From Egibacter rhizosphaerae (GTDB taxonomy: Bacteria > Actinomycetota > Nitriliruptoria > Euzebyales > Egibacteraceae): a stretch of DNA of 64,000 nucleotides. Position 1 is the stretch's first letter. Every line of letters begins with the position of its first letter. A program made the translations under genes and the position numbers. Of this stretch, positions 8,013 through 16,187 are shown piece by piece. The stretch covers positions 4,496,001-4,560,000 of the forward strand of contig NZ_CP036402.1 in the NCBI RefSeq assembly GCF_004322855.1, written 5' to 3'. The notes below the pieces were generated by a model that ran no database searches, was not told the DNA's origin, and worked only from the letters and a program-made list of their open reading frames with translations.

Positions 8013-8018
8013 AGGCTA
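8013..8018 (-). promoter_or_regulatory. -10 box (leaderless) of the sulfur-carrier/TtuA gene
   Basis: Minus-strand TGTTAGCCT is an extended -10 box (TGN-TANNNT) whose hexamer ends 7 nt before ATG 8005, with no Shine-Dalgarno sequence between. Confidence 0.45.
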
Positions 8019-8070
8019 ACAACCCCCGGTGCAGCCAACACCGCCTCGCGGCCCTGTGCGGCCGACGCGT

Positions 8071-8562
8071 TCAACCGACGAGCACCCATCCGATCCACAG
8101 GGCGACCATCACACTGCCCGCGGCGAGCTCGGCGAGTGCAGCGAGACCCATGCCGCGCAGCATCCCGATCACGACCCGCGTGGCCTCCTGCGCCTGGCCG
8201 GTAGCGAGCCGGGCCCGCAGCCACGCGCCGGCCAGCCCGCCGAGGGGGAGACCGAGCACGGGCAACACGATCGCGCCCACCACCGCGCCGAGGCCGGAGG
8301 CCAGCAACAGCCCGGATGGCGCCCCGGCCGCGATGCCCCCTCGGGCGGGCAGAAGGAACGAGGCCGCGAATCCGGCGAGGGCGCAGAGCGTGATCGCGGC
8401 GAACAGCCATCCGCCCGTCGTGCCGAACCCGACGGTGAGCCCGTACGCGGCGGCACCGAGCCAGACGATCAGCAGGCCCGGGATGACGGGCACCACGGTC
8501 ATCGCGAGACCGAGCGCCATCGCGATCGCGACGGCGATGGTGGCGAGCTGCTCCACGGGCAC
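8071..8562 (-). CDS. DUF456 family membrane protein
   Basis: 163-residue integral membrane protein of the DUF456 family; function unknown. It has about four to five hydrophobic helices (roughly 5-25, 27-47, 50-72, 82-108 and 135-160). Two Gly-rich helical hairpins, VVPVIPGLLIVWLGAAAYGL and VVGAIVLPVLGLPLGGLAGAWL, are the duplicated family motif. The start is GTG 8562 with GGACGGA close upstream. It is divergently transcribed from the DUF1802 gene across only 40 bp, so their promoters overlap. Confidence 0.8.
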   Translation of the reverse strand: MPVEQLATIAVAIAMALGLAMTVVPVIPGLLIVWLGAAAYGLTVGFGTTGGWLFAAITLCALAGFAASFLLPARGGIAAGAPSGLLLASGLGAVVGAIVLPVLGLPLGGLAGAWLRARLATGQAQEATRVVIGMLRGMGLAALAELAAGSVMVALWIGWVLVG

Positions 8563-8590
8563 TCCGTCCGATGGGTGGACCTGCTGCGCC

Positions 8591-8596
8591 TAAGAT
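8591..8596 (+). promoter_or_regulatory. -10 box (leaderless) of the DUF1802 gene
   Basis: TAAGAT lies 6 nt before ATG 8603, and there is no room for a Shine-Dalgarno sequence. Confidence 0.5.
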
Positions 8597-8602
8597 GGCG
8601 CC

Positions 8603-9187
8603 ATGACCTCGATTGCCACCACCACCCTCGCGCTCAAGGAGTGGGCGGCGGTCGCCCGTGCGCTGCTCGACGGACGGCAGACGCTGCTCCTCCGCAAGGG
8701 CGGGATCCACGAGAAGCGCTTTGAGGCCGCGGCCGCTGACGACGAGGGGGGCTTCCTGATCTTCCCCACGGTCGCCCACAGCCACGCGGAGCGTGTCCGA
8801 ACCGAGCACCGCGACGTCCTCGATCGGGGCGCGGAGGACGTCGACGGCGACGCGTCGGTGCTGGTGCGGTGCGGAGTTCGGCTGGTCGACGCCGTGCCCG
8901 TGCAACGGCCCGAACGCCTGCCGGAGGTCGCCGACCTGCACGTGTGGACGGACGAGAGCGTGCGCACCGACCGGTTGGAGTTCCGCCCGAAGCATCCCCT
9001 GCATGCCCTCGTGGTCCGCGCGTTCGCGCTACCCGAGCCCGTGCGGCTGGAGAAGACCGCCGAGCACCGCGGGTGTCGGTCCTGGCTGCAGCTGCCGCTG
9101 CACTGGGACGGGCGCTCGGGTACCCCGGTCCACGAGCCCGGCCGGCTCGTACAGAATGCGGCCCGCGTCCGGGACACGCTGGGCTAG
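8603..9187 (+). CDS. DUF1802 family protein
   Basis: 194-residue soluble protein of the DUF1802 family; function unknown. Family features are the opening LALKEWAAVARALLDGRQTLLLRKGGIHE, the FLIFPTVAHSHAERV segment with conserved His residues, and the central RPKHPLHALVVRAF. The mRNA is predicted to be leaderless. The next gene follows 3 bp after the stop, so the two probably form an operon. Confidence 0.8.
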   Translation: MTSIATTTLALKEWAAVARALLDGRQTLLLRKGGIHEKRFEAAAADDEGGFLIFPTVAHSHAERVRTEHRDVLDRGAEDVDGDASVLVRCGVRLVDAVPVQRPERLPEVADLHVWTDESVRTDRLEFRPKHPLHALVVRAFALPEPVRLEKTAEHRGCRSWLQLPLHWDGRSGTPVHEPGRLVQNAARVRDTLG

Positions 9188-9190
9188 CAC

Positions 9191-9517
9191 ATGGGTGGTG
9201 AGGCCTTCTCCGACGACGCGGCGGCCAGCGGGGGCACGGGCGACGGCGTCTCGTTCGTCGCGCTCGTCCGTGACCACCCGTGGCTGTTCATCGCCTGGCT
9301 CGCGCTCTTCGTCGCGGCCGCGGTGCTCGTGCAGACCGGTACGAACCTCGCTGCGCTGGCGGCGATGGCCGCAGGCATCGTCGTCGGGCTGCTCATGCCT
9401 CGGTGGCTCCCGACACCACGGTGGGTGCTGGTCGCCCTGTTCGCGATCTTCCCGCCGATCGCCCTGATCATGGTCCCGGTGTCCTTCATCTACTTCCACC
9501 GGCGCGCCCTGAAGTGA
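9191..9517 (+). CDS. Small membrane protein, unrecognised
   Basis: 108 residues with three hydrophobic segments at about 31-47, 50-70 and 77-102. I do not recognise a family. A short soluble N-terminus precedes the first helix and the C-terminus is basic (YFHRRALK). ATG 9191 lies 3 bp after the DUF1802 stop, which suggests translational coupling. Codon use matches its neighbours. Confidence 0.65.
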   Translation: MGGEAFSDDAAASGGTGDGVSFVALVRDHPWLFIAWLALFVAAAVLVQTGTNLAALAAMAAGIVVGLLMPRWLPTPRWVLVALFAIFPPIALIMVPVSFIYFHRRALK

Positions 9518-9554
9518 GTGGCTCGTGAGGCTGCGAGCCGTGCCGACCGTGGCA

Positions 9555-9560
9555 TACTCT
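9555..9560 (+). promoter_or_regulatory. -10 box of tRNA-Leu
   Basis: TACTCT lies 9 nt before the mature 5' end of the tRNA, the spacing expected for a tRNA with a very short leader. No clear -35 box is seen. Confidence 0.4.
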
Positions 9561-9569
9561 GGCCTCCAC

Positions 9570-9653
9570 GTCGGCGTGGCGGAATTGGTAGACGCGCATG
9601 GTTGAGGGCCATGTGGACTTCGGTCCATGAGGGTTCAAGTCCCTCCGCCGACA
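9570..9653 (+). tRNA. tRNA-Leu (anticodon GAG)
   Basis: 84 nt. The acceptor stem GTCGGCG (9570-9576) pairs with CGCCGAC (9646-9652), with discriminator A9653. The anticodon arm CATGG-TTGAGGG-CCATG places GAG at 34-36, reading CUC/CUU leucine codons. A long variable arm (GTGGACTTCGGTCCAT) and the T-arm GGGTTCAAGTCCC are those of a class II tRNA. CCA is not encoded. The gene borders a decayed signalling gene; tRNA-Leu genes often serve as integration sites, but I see no duplicated 3' end. Confidence 0.95.
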
Positions 9654-9839
9654 CGACACTGCGGGAGCAATCGGCGCGGCCGACCAGTTCGGCTACGCGC
9701 TGTAGCGGCCCTTCGATCTGTCGGCGGCCGGAGTGGCGGCCTTCATGCGGAGCTCGCGGTGGCTGCGGCCGGGACCGCGCCGTTTGCGGAGGTGACGTTC
9801 GCGGGACTCATGACGCCAGGGGCGTGCGCCCGAGGCCTG

Positions 9840-10901
9840 CCCTAGCAGCGAGCGGCCGAGGCAGGGCAGCGCTTCCAGGCCACCTTCTCGACGCGGTCGG
9901 TGAGGCGGTGATCGCCACCGACCTCGACGGCGTCGTGCGCCATGTCAACCCCGCCGCCGAGCGGCTCTGCGGCTGGGCGGTGAGGCAGGTACGAGGTACC
10001 GCGATCGTCGAGTTGAACGTCCTTGAACACTCGTCCGTGCAGGCCCATTCGATCATGGCGCAGGGTCCGAGCCCGGCAGAGCTGGTCCGGCAGGTTCGAG
10101 GTGCACCGATACGACGGCACGATCTTCCCTGCCCTGGTGACGACCTCCCCCTACTATGACGACGCCGGGCAGTTGGCCGGCCTCATCGGCGTTTCGACCG
10201 ATATCAGCGACCTTGAGCGGACCCAGCGACTCCTGTCCCGCCGTGCCCGCCAACAGACCGCGGTCGCCGAGCTGGGCCAGATCGCGATGGGGGCCGACGA
10301 CCCGCGGAAGGTGGAGAGCTCACCCGGTCCAGGGTCACGGAGCTGCTGGGACCCGACACCGTCATCGAGCGGGTCGCGGACTCCGGCGATGCGACGGGGC
10401 CGTCCGGGTGGAGCTCAGCAGCGGCAGGGCCCTCGTGGTCACGGGCGCGGCGACCGACGAGCTCCAGGATCACGACCGCGACTTCCTGCGCTCGTTGGCT
10501 CACATCGTCGACACCGCCTGGCAACGCCACGCTGCCGCTGCGCAGTTGGAGCACCTGGCGTCCCACGACCCGCTGCCGGGGGTTCCGAACCGCACGCTGT
10601 TCCTCGATCGGCTCGGGCAGGCTCGCGCGGCCTGCCAGCGCTCCGGTGCACGGTATGCCGTGCTGTTCCTCGACCTCGACGGCCTCAAGTCCGTGAACGA
10701 CGGGGCGGGTCACGAGGCCGGCGACGAGGTGCTCCGCCTCGCCGCCGATCGGCTACCGCCGAAGGAGTCGAAACCCCCGAACAGCTCGCCGAGCTCGTCA
10801 GCCTCGGCTGCGACCATGCCCAGGGGTTCCTGTGGAGCCGGCCGGTCGAAGCCCACGAGATCACCGACGCCCGCGCTCCGATCCCTGCGCCGTCTCGGTA
10901 G
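9840..10901 (+). pseudogene. Decayed PAS-GGDEF-EAL cyclic-di-GMP signalling gene
   Basis: Fragments of one multidomain protein occur in successive frames: the PAS start around LDAVGEAVIATDLDGVV (about 9885), the PAS end with SPYYDDAGQLAGLIGVSTDIS (about 10145-10205), a linker fragment near 10340, then DELQDHDRDFLRSLAHIVDTAW running into a diguanylate-cyclase start (LASHDPLPGVPNRTLFLDRL, then AVLFLDLDGLKSVND). After about 10755 the reading jumps to the very end of an EAL domain (TAEGVETPEQLAELVSLGCDHAQGF). At least four frameshifts and an internal deletion removed the GGDEF motif and nearly all of the EAL catalytic residues, so neither activity can remain. Confidence 0.8.
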
Positions 10902-11250
10902 CGACGACCCCCGGGGTCCCTCGGGCACGCCAGCCCACGAAGCCCGACACCGAGGTCGTTGGACAGGCGCACTCCCCAGTCGGACGCTGCGGCGTCGCCG
11001 CCCGAGTCACGGCATACAGCGTTCGGTGACTGGGCAGGTTCACTGGGACCCTGTAGGCGTCCCTCGGTGAGCTCATCCCACCCCTCCGAGCGGACATGCG
11101 CCCCGGCCTGGTGACAGGGTTCACGAAATTTGCGACGATTGCGTGGATCGTTGCGTTCGATCACGGGATCCAGGCACGGATCGTCGATGTGCCGTCGGAC
11201 GCGTCGGACAAGGGAGATCCACGACCGAGGCGCGGATCGGGAGCGGATAC
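10902..11250. other. Non-coding stretch between pseudogene and CBS gene
   Basis: No plausible gene is seen in either direction. The only structure noted is an imperfect dyad, GCGACGAT (11132-11139) with ATCGTTGC (11147-11154), about 100 bp before the CBS gene, which could be an operator. Confidence 0.4.
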
Positions 11251-11724
11251 ATGCGTGTGCACGAAGTCATGAATACCGAGCCCGTGACGGTTTCGCCCCG
11301 AAGCTCCGTGGCGGAGGCGCGCGAGGCCGCGGAGGCGGTCGGTGCTCGTCACGCACTCGTGATCGAACGCTCGACGGTCATGGGAGTCCTCGAAGAGGAT
11401 CGGCTCTGGCTGTCCGCCGAGGACGTCCTCCGCACCGCCGCTGGATTGCAGGACGCCCTCACTGATCGCGACCATCAGCCGGCGCGAGCGGCGATGCGGT
11501 CCGCACAGCCGAGCGTGACCCGGTCCGACAGTGTGCAGACCGCCGCCCGCCTCATGGTGTTGAAGGGTCGAGTAGCCATCCCGGTGATCGATCAGGGGCA
11601 TCTTCAGGGCATGCTCTCGGTGGACGAGTGTCGTCGTGCCCTGGGCACGCCCGTCCAGCCGGTGCCCTCCGAGGAACGGGACGAGCACGAGGACGGCGCC
11701 GCATCCGACGACGCGGTGGCGTAG
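11251..11724 (+). CDS. CBS-domain pair protein
   Basis: 157-residue soluble protein made of two CBS motifs. CBS1 is about 1-60 (VHEVMNTEPVTVSPRSSVAEA) and CBS2 about 75-135 (PSVTRSDSVQTAARLMVLKGRVAIPVID). CBS pairs sense adenosyl nucleotides; the ligand and partner are unknown here. ATG 11251 follows GGGAGCGG by 4 nt. The acidic tail (SEERDEHEDGAAS) fits the generally acidic proteome. The gene just downstream encodes an acidic anchored protein. Confidence 0.8.
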   Translation: MRVHEVMNTEPVTVSPRSSVAEAREAAEAVGARHALVIERSTVMGVLEEDRLWLSAEDVLRTAAGLQDALTDRDHQPARAAMRSAQPSVTRSDSVQTAARLMVLKGRVAIPVIDQGHLQGMLSVDECRRALGTPVQPVPSEERDEHEDGAASDDAVA

Positions 11725-11782
11725 CCTCGCGGGTAGTCCACCCGAACCGGCCGCTTCCACCCGCGTTCCGCAGGAGCCGACG

Positions 11783-12445
11783 ATGCAGGCCATCTTGATG
11801 CTCACGATCGTGCTCGTGATCGTCCTGCTCGTGGCGCTCTTCGTCTATGACGCGAAAAGGTCGCGCGGCGGGGAGCAGGAGCCGGCCGAGGAGGAGCCCG
11901 ACGCGCCGCCCCGTGGCTCCCCCACTCCTCCGCCGGCACCACCGGCCGAGGACCCGTCACCGGCGCCCGGGCGCGAGTCCGCGAGGTCGCCGGTCGACGC
12001 GGAGGCACTCGCCACGCACGTGCGCAAGCTCCGGCGGGCGGTCGATGCCGAGTTGGTCTCGCGTGACGAAGCCGTCGAGAGCATTCTGCGACAGTCGGGT
12101 GATCGCCTCTCACCGGAGGCCGCCACACGTCTCCTCGATGGTGGGCCCGACGACCCTCTCGCCCCCGAGGTCGGGCACGTTCCCGACGATGTCGAACCCT
12201 CGGACGAGCCGCGGTTCCCCGATGCCGCGGGGGAGGGTGCCGACGGGCTCGTCCCCGGAGGCGACGTCCCGGACACACCGGACGAGCTCTTGGGCGAGCC
12301 CCCCTCCCGGGAACCGGATCCGGACCCCCGTGAGCTGGATCCCGACGCCGGGGAGAGCGAGGCCGGGGAGAGCGAGGCCGGGGAGAACGAGGCCGGGGAC
12401 GAGGGCGAAGGTGGCGCCGACGGTGGCGAGCCCTCACGCGAATAG
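11783..12445 (+). CDS. Membrane-anchored acidic protein, unrecognised
   Basis: 220 residues. One N-terminal transmembrane helix (about 3-23, AILMLTIVLVIVLLVALFVY) is followed by a short basic stop (DAKRSRGG) and a long disordered tail rich in Pro, Asp and Glu, so the tail should be cytoplasmic. Around residues 80-120, LRRAVDAELVSRDEAVESILRQSGDRLSPEAATRL is the only predicted helical segment. The end has three tandem ESEAGE-type repeats (12354-12400). ATG 11783 has CAGGAG 6 nt upstream. I do not recognise a family. Confidence 0.6.
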   Translation: MQAILMLTIVLVIVLLVALFVYDAKRSRGGEQEPAEEEPDAPPRGSPTPPPAPPAEDPSPAPGRESARSPVDAEALATHVRKLRRAVDAELVSRDEAVESILRQSGDRLSPEAATRLLDGGPDDPLAPEVGHVPDDVEPSDEPRFPDAAGEGADGLVPGGDVPDTPDELLGEPPSREPDPDPRELDPDAGESEAGESEAGENEAGDEGEGGADGGEPSRE

Positions 12446-12489
12446 CGACCCGTCGGGATCGCGATTCGTCCGGGAGTACGTCGGTGAGC

Positions 12490-13857
12490 TCAACGACCGA
12501 GTGCCCGCTCGGCGGTCTCGGCGTCAGGAGCGAGGGCGAACCGGACCAGCTGATCCTCGCAGGCGAGGGCGAACGCGTCCCGGTCCCCCTCGAGCGTGAG
12601 CTCGCCCGACGCCACCTCGCGCTCGCTGGGCTCGTCCGCGTTCGCGACCTGCGCATACCAACTGGGGACGGCGTCGCACACGACGAGCGGAGCCTCCTCG
12701 GCATCGTCGAGCCACCATCCAGCGGCGACGACGAGCTCGCCGTCCTGCTCCCAGGCCTCGATCGCCCCACCCCGCCACCAGGGCCAAGCAGCCGGCGCCT
12801 GCGTGTCCTCGACCTCCCCGAACAGCACGAGCAACTCGAAGGCGCCGAAGCTGCCATCGACCAGCGGCTCCCAGTCGTCCCCTGGCGCCTGTCCCGGATC
12901 GACCTCCTCGGGCTCGAAGCCCTCGAGGTAGCGATCGGGGTCGAGGATCTCGAGCGTCGTGGTCGGCGGATCCTCGAGCGCCTCGTTGACCGCCGCGAAG
13001 CCACCCTGCTCCCGGAGGGCGGCCACGAACCGCTCCCCCGCCGTGTACGGGAAGAGGAACGACTCGACCACGTACTCGGGTAGCTCGGCCAGGACCTCCT
13101 GGACCTCGCCGACGGCCTCGAGCTCCTCGCGCTGGGCCTCCCCCTGCTCCTCCTCGGAGAGATGGCGTGCTTGCCACTCCTCCTCGATCAGTACGGCGTC
13201 GCCCTCGACGACGGAAAGGAAGGCGAGCACCGCGTCGTCGTCCTCGAGGTCATCGAGGCGCTCGAGGTCGAAGTGCTGATCCTGGAGCGCGTGCACGAGC
13301 TCGTGGGCCGTGGTCACCGTTGCCGACGGCCCGGGCGGGAGCTCCTCGCTGCCCACGTAGGCCACCTCGTCCTCGGGGTCGTAGAGGCCGGCGACCCCGG
13401 ACGCCTGCAGCTCGTCGTAGATCTCCTCGAGGTCGCCTCCCTCGGGGATGTGGCGCAGGCTCGCCAGCACGCGGCTCCAGTCCGCCAGCTCGTCGCGGTC
13501 GCCGGCGTCGAGGTCGCGATCGGTCGCGATCTCGGCCAGCTCGTCGCCCGACACGACCTCGGTCTCGACCTCGTCCTCCCACTCGAGCTCGCGCAGTTCA
13601 CCGACCTCGCTGGTCAGGCGTTCGATCAGCTCGTCGAGTTGCGCTTCCTCGTCCTCGGGATCGTCCGAGGGATCGTCGTCGTCGGGATCTTCGTCGTCCT
13701 CCTCGGGCCCAGGGTCGTCGCCCGGTGGGCCCTCGGCCTCGCCGTCGATCGCACCGTCCTCGTCCTCGATCTCCGGATCCGGCTCGGTCTCGGGCGAGCA
13801 CGCCGCGGCGACGAGCAGGAGCGCGACGAACGCCGCCACGATCCTCGCGGTGACCAT
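12490..13857 (-). CDS. Lipoprotein with HExxH metallopeptidase-like motif
   Basis: 455-residue exported lipoprotein: signal helix 3-19 and lipobox VAAAC (Cys20), then about 50 residues that are mostly Asp/Glu/Pro. The probable zinc site is HELVHALQDQHF (His185, Glu186, His189) with a downstream glutamate in FLSVVEGDA (Glu219), the arrangement of gluzincin-type peptidases. The remainder is acidic and contains Trp-rich segments (AAWPWWRGGAIEAW). ATG 13857 follows a GAGGAGGAGGGG run. It should act on the outer face of the membrane; substrate and activity are unknown. It converges with the acidic protein gene and is divergent from the PfkB kinase gene. Confidence 0.7.
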   Translation of the reverse strand: MVTARIVAAFVALLLVAAACSPETEPDPEIEDEDGAIDGEAEGPPGDDPGPEEDDEDPDDDDPSDDPEDEEAQLDELIERLTSEVGELRELEWEDEVETEVVSGDELAEIATDRDLDAGDRDELADWSRVLASLRHIPEGGDLEEIYDELQASGVAGLYDPEDEVAYVGSEELPPGPSATVTTAHELVHALQDQHFDLERLDDLEDDDAVLAFLSVVEGDAVLIEEEWQARHLSEEEQGEAQREELEAVGEVQEVLAELPEYVVESFLFPYTAGERFVAALREQGGFAAVNEALEDPPTTTLEILDPDRYLEGFEPEEVDPGQAPGDDWEPLVDGSFGAFELLVLFGEVEDTQAPAAWPWWRGGAIEAWEQDGELVVAAGWWLDDAEEAPLVVCDAVPSWYAQVANADEPSEREVASGELTLEGDRDAFALACEDQLVRFALAPDAETAERALGR

Positions 13858-14054
13858 CCCCTCCTCCTCTCGTCTCCCCGGCAGCTGCGATGTGGGGAGA
13901 CACGGGCCGGCAACCGGTCCCCGTGGCCGCCAGGATGGCGCGTGGCGGCTCCTGCATGTCCCGAGTGGCCGGCTCCGTCGATGCACGTGGGAACGTGGTG
14001 GTCGTCGAGACGATAGCACCCCTCTCGCACCCCTCGTCGGCCTGGGACCGGCGG

Positions 14055-14060
14055 TAGGCT
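14055..14060 (+). promoter_or_regulatory. -10 box upstream of the PfkB kinase gene
   Basis: TAGGCT lies 39 nt before GTG 14100. It is a TANNNT box with no clear -35. Confidence 0.3.
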
Positions 14061-14099
14061 GCGCTTCTCGCGGAGGCACGGTGTGCGCCGGAGGGCGCC

Positions 14100-15044
14100 G
14101 TGGACGTGAGCGAGGTGCGGATGGCCGAGATCCTGGTGTGCGGCGAGGCGCTCGTGGATCTCACGGCTGCGCGCTGCGAAGGTGAGCGGGGCTTCGTGCC
14201 GCGTCCGGGAGGGTCACCGTTCAACGTGGCCATCGGACTGGCGCGCCTGGGAACGGCCGCCGGCTTCTGCGGGCGGGTCTCGACCGACCCGTTCGGGCGC
14301 CTGCTGCGCCGCACACTCGAAGCCGACGGGGTCGGTACCGAGTGGCTCTCGATCGCGGACGAACCGAGCCCGCTCGCGTTCGTGCACCTCGACGCCGCCG
14401 GGCAGGCCGAGTACGCCTTCCACTTCGCAGGCAGCGCCGGCGCCAGCCTTCGGTCCAGCGACGTGCCGCAGCCCCTACCGGACGGCGTCACGGCCGTGCA
14501 CGTGGGCTCCATCGCCCTCGTGCTGGAGCCCGGTGCCGCCGTCGTCGCCGACCTCCTCGCGAAGGCGCACCGTCAGGGGCGCGTGACCTCCCTCGACCCG
14601 AACGTCCGGGGGCGGTTCATCGGCGATCGCGCGGCCTACGCGAGCTCGCTCGAGCAGTGGGTCGCGCAGTCCTCCGTGGTCAAGGCCAGCACCGAGGACC
14701 TCGCATGGGTGTGGCCCGACGAGGACCCCGCCGCCCTCGCCCGCCGATGGGCGGCGGGGGGACGCCTGGTCGTTCTCACCGATGGCGCACGCGGCGCGCT
14801 CGCGGTGCGCGGGGACGAGCGGCACGAGATCGCGGCCCGGGCGACGAGCGTCATCGACACGGTCGGAGCGGGTGACGCGTTCACCTCCGGCCTTCTCGCG
14901 GCTCTCGACGCGCAGGGGTGCCTCACTCCCGAGGGTCTCGAGCAGGCCGACGTCCGCGCCGCGGTCTCGTTCGCCGCGAGCGTCGCGGCGATGACCTGCA
15001 CGCGTGCCGGAGCGGACCCGCCGCACCGCGACGAGTTGCGCTGA
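14100..15044 (+). CDS. PfkB-family carbohydrate kinase (fructokinase-like)
   Basis: Phosphorylates a sugar with ATP; 314 residues. Family signatures are an N-terminal CGEALVDL, the substrate-binding PGGSPFNVAIGLARLG, and the C-terminal PfkB signature DTVGAGDAFTSGLLAAL with the catalytic Asp and anion-hole GAGD. The sequence is closest in style to fructokinases, but the sugar cannot be read from sequence. GTG 14100 has GGAGG exactly 5 nt upstream; ATG 14121 also has GAGG nearby. An ABC ATPase gene starts 5 bp after the stop, which suggests one transcript and a sugar-related role for both. Confidence 0.85.
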   Translation: MDVSEVRMAEILVCGEALVDLTAARCEGERGFVPRPGGSPFNVAIGLARLGTAAGFCGRVSTDPFGRLLRRTLEADGVGTEWLSIADEPSPLAFVHLDAAGQAEYAFHFAGSAGASLRSSDVPQPLPDGVTAVHVGSIALVLEPGAAVVADLLAKAHRQGRVTSLDPNVRGRFIGDRAAYASSLEQWVAQSSVVKASTEDLAWVWPDEDPAALARRWAAGGRLVVLTDGARGALAVRGDERHEIAARATSVIDTVGAGDAFTSGLLAALDAQGCLTPEGLEQADVRAAVSFAASVAAMTCTRAGADPPHRDELR

Positions 15045-15049
15045 CACCC

Positions 15050-16171
15050 ATGGTCACGCTCATCCTCGAGGGCGTGGGGGTCGAGGGCGACGAGGGAGGC
15101 CGCCGGCTCGACGGGCTCGATCTGACCTTCCCCTCCGGCTCGCTGACCGCCCTGATGGGACCGACCGGCGCCGGCGCGACCACCGTGTTGCGGGTGCTCG
15201 CGGGGACCCAGTACCCGGATCGCGGTCGCGTCTGGTTCGAGGACATGGACGTGACGGTCCAGCGACCCGACCAGCGGGACGTCGCGGTGGTCGACCAGAC
15301 AGCGACCGTCTTCCCTCACCGGACGGTGGCCGGCAACGTCGAGGCCGCCCTCGAGGCCAGCGGGTTGCCGGCCGACGAGATCGCCCTGCGGGCGGCGAGC
15401 GAGTTGCGTGCGGTCGGCCTCGAGTCCCGCGCCGACGCGCCTCCCGGCCGTCTGTCCGCGGGCGGGAGGCGGCGTCTGGCCATCGCTCGCGCCACGGTGC
15501 GTCGCCCGCGCGCGTTCCTGTTCGACGAGCCCTTCGGCGAGCTCGACCCGGGGGAGGCCGCGCGCCTGCGGAGCCAGTTGCGCGAACTGCACGATGCCCT
15601 CCGGACCACGACCGTGATCGCCACGCACGAACCGGAGCACGCGCTCGCGCTCGGGGACCAGCTGGTCGTCCTCGACGGGGGACGCGTCCTGCAGGTGGGC
15701 GACCCGTCCTCGTGCTACGCGCGGCCCGCGACGACGCTGGTGGCGGAACTGATGGCCCCCCGCGGGCTCGCGTTCATCGACGGGTTCGTGGAGGGAGACG
15801 GCCTCCGCCTCGGTGATGCTCCTCGAGCGCAGCTCCTGCCGTTGCGTCCGCACGCTCGGGGTGCCGTGGGGGCATCGAGGATGGTCACACTCGGCATCCG
15901 ACGTGAAGCGCTGTCCGTCGCGGTTTCCTCGCACCGGACCGAGGAACGGCCTACCGAAGAACGGCCTCGCCTGGTCGCGAGCGTCGTGTCCGTGCGCGGC
16001 ATGGGCGCCGGACGCGAGGGCATCGCGCGGCTGGAGCCGGGAGGCCCCGAGGTCGCCTTCAGCCCCGGGGCGGAGCAGCTGACGGGGGGCCAGGGCGTGC
16101 TCCTGTCGGTGGATCCCGACAAGCTGCTCTACTTCGACGTCGAAGGGCGGCTGTTGCACGCGGGCCGGTGA
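15050..16171 (+). CDS. ABC ATPase of sugar-importer (MalK/UgpC) type with defective Walker A
   Basis: 373 residues: nucleotide-binding domain about 1-235 and a TOBE-type C-terminal domain. The Walker A is GPTGAGATT (37-45): the invariant lysine is Ala43. The signature is LSAGG (135-139) rather than LSGGQ. Walker B FLFDE (156-160), the Q-loop Gln83 and the H-loop His193 are kept. AAG to GCG needs two base changes, so a single read error is unlikely. Without the lysine, ATP binding and hydrolysis should be poor, so it may be regulatory, structural or decaying. No permease or binding-protein gene adjoins it; it follows the PfkB kinase gene by 5 bp and has no Shine-Dalgarno sequence, so it depends on coupling. 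Confidence 0.85.
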   Translation: MVTLILEGVGVEGDEGGRRLDGLDLTFPSGSLTALMGPTGAGATTVLRVLAGTQYPDRGRVWFEDMDVTVQRPDQRDVAVVDQTATVFPHRTVAGNVEAALEASGLPADEIALRAASELRAVGLESRADAPPGRLSAGGRRRLAIARATVRRPRAFLFDEPFGELDPGEAARLRSQLRELHDALRTTTVIATHEPEHALALGDQLVVLDGGRVLQVGDPSSCYARPATTLVAELMAPRGLAFIDGFVEGDGLRLGDAPRAQLLPLRPHARGAVGASRMVTLGIRREALSVAVSSHRTEERPTEERPRLVASVVSVRGMGAGREGIARLEPGGPEVAFSPGAEQLTGGQGVLLSVDPDKLLYFDVEGRLLHAGR

Positions 16172-16187
16172 ACGAACCGGCGCGCGG

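Noticed and set aside
9654-9839. Integration (att) duplicate of the tRNA-Leu 3' end
   Set aside because: No second copy of the tRNA 3' sequence was found in the nearby DNA.
15156-15188. Walker A change as a sequencing error
   Set aside because: Lys to Ala needs at least two base substitutions, and the reading frame stays intact on both sides.
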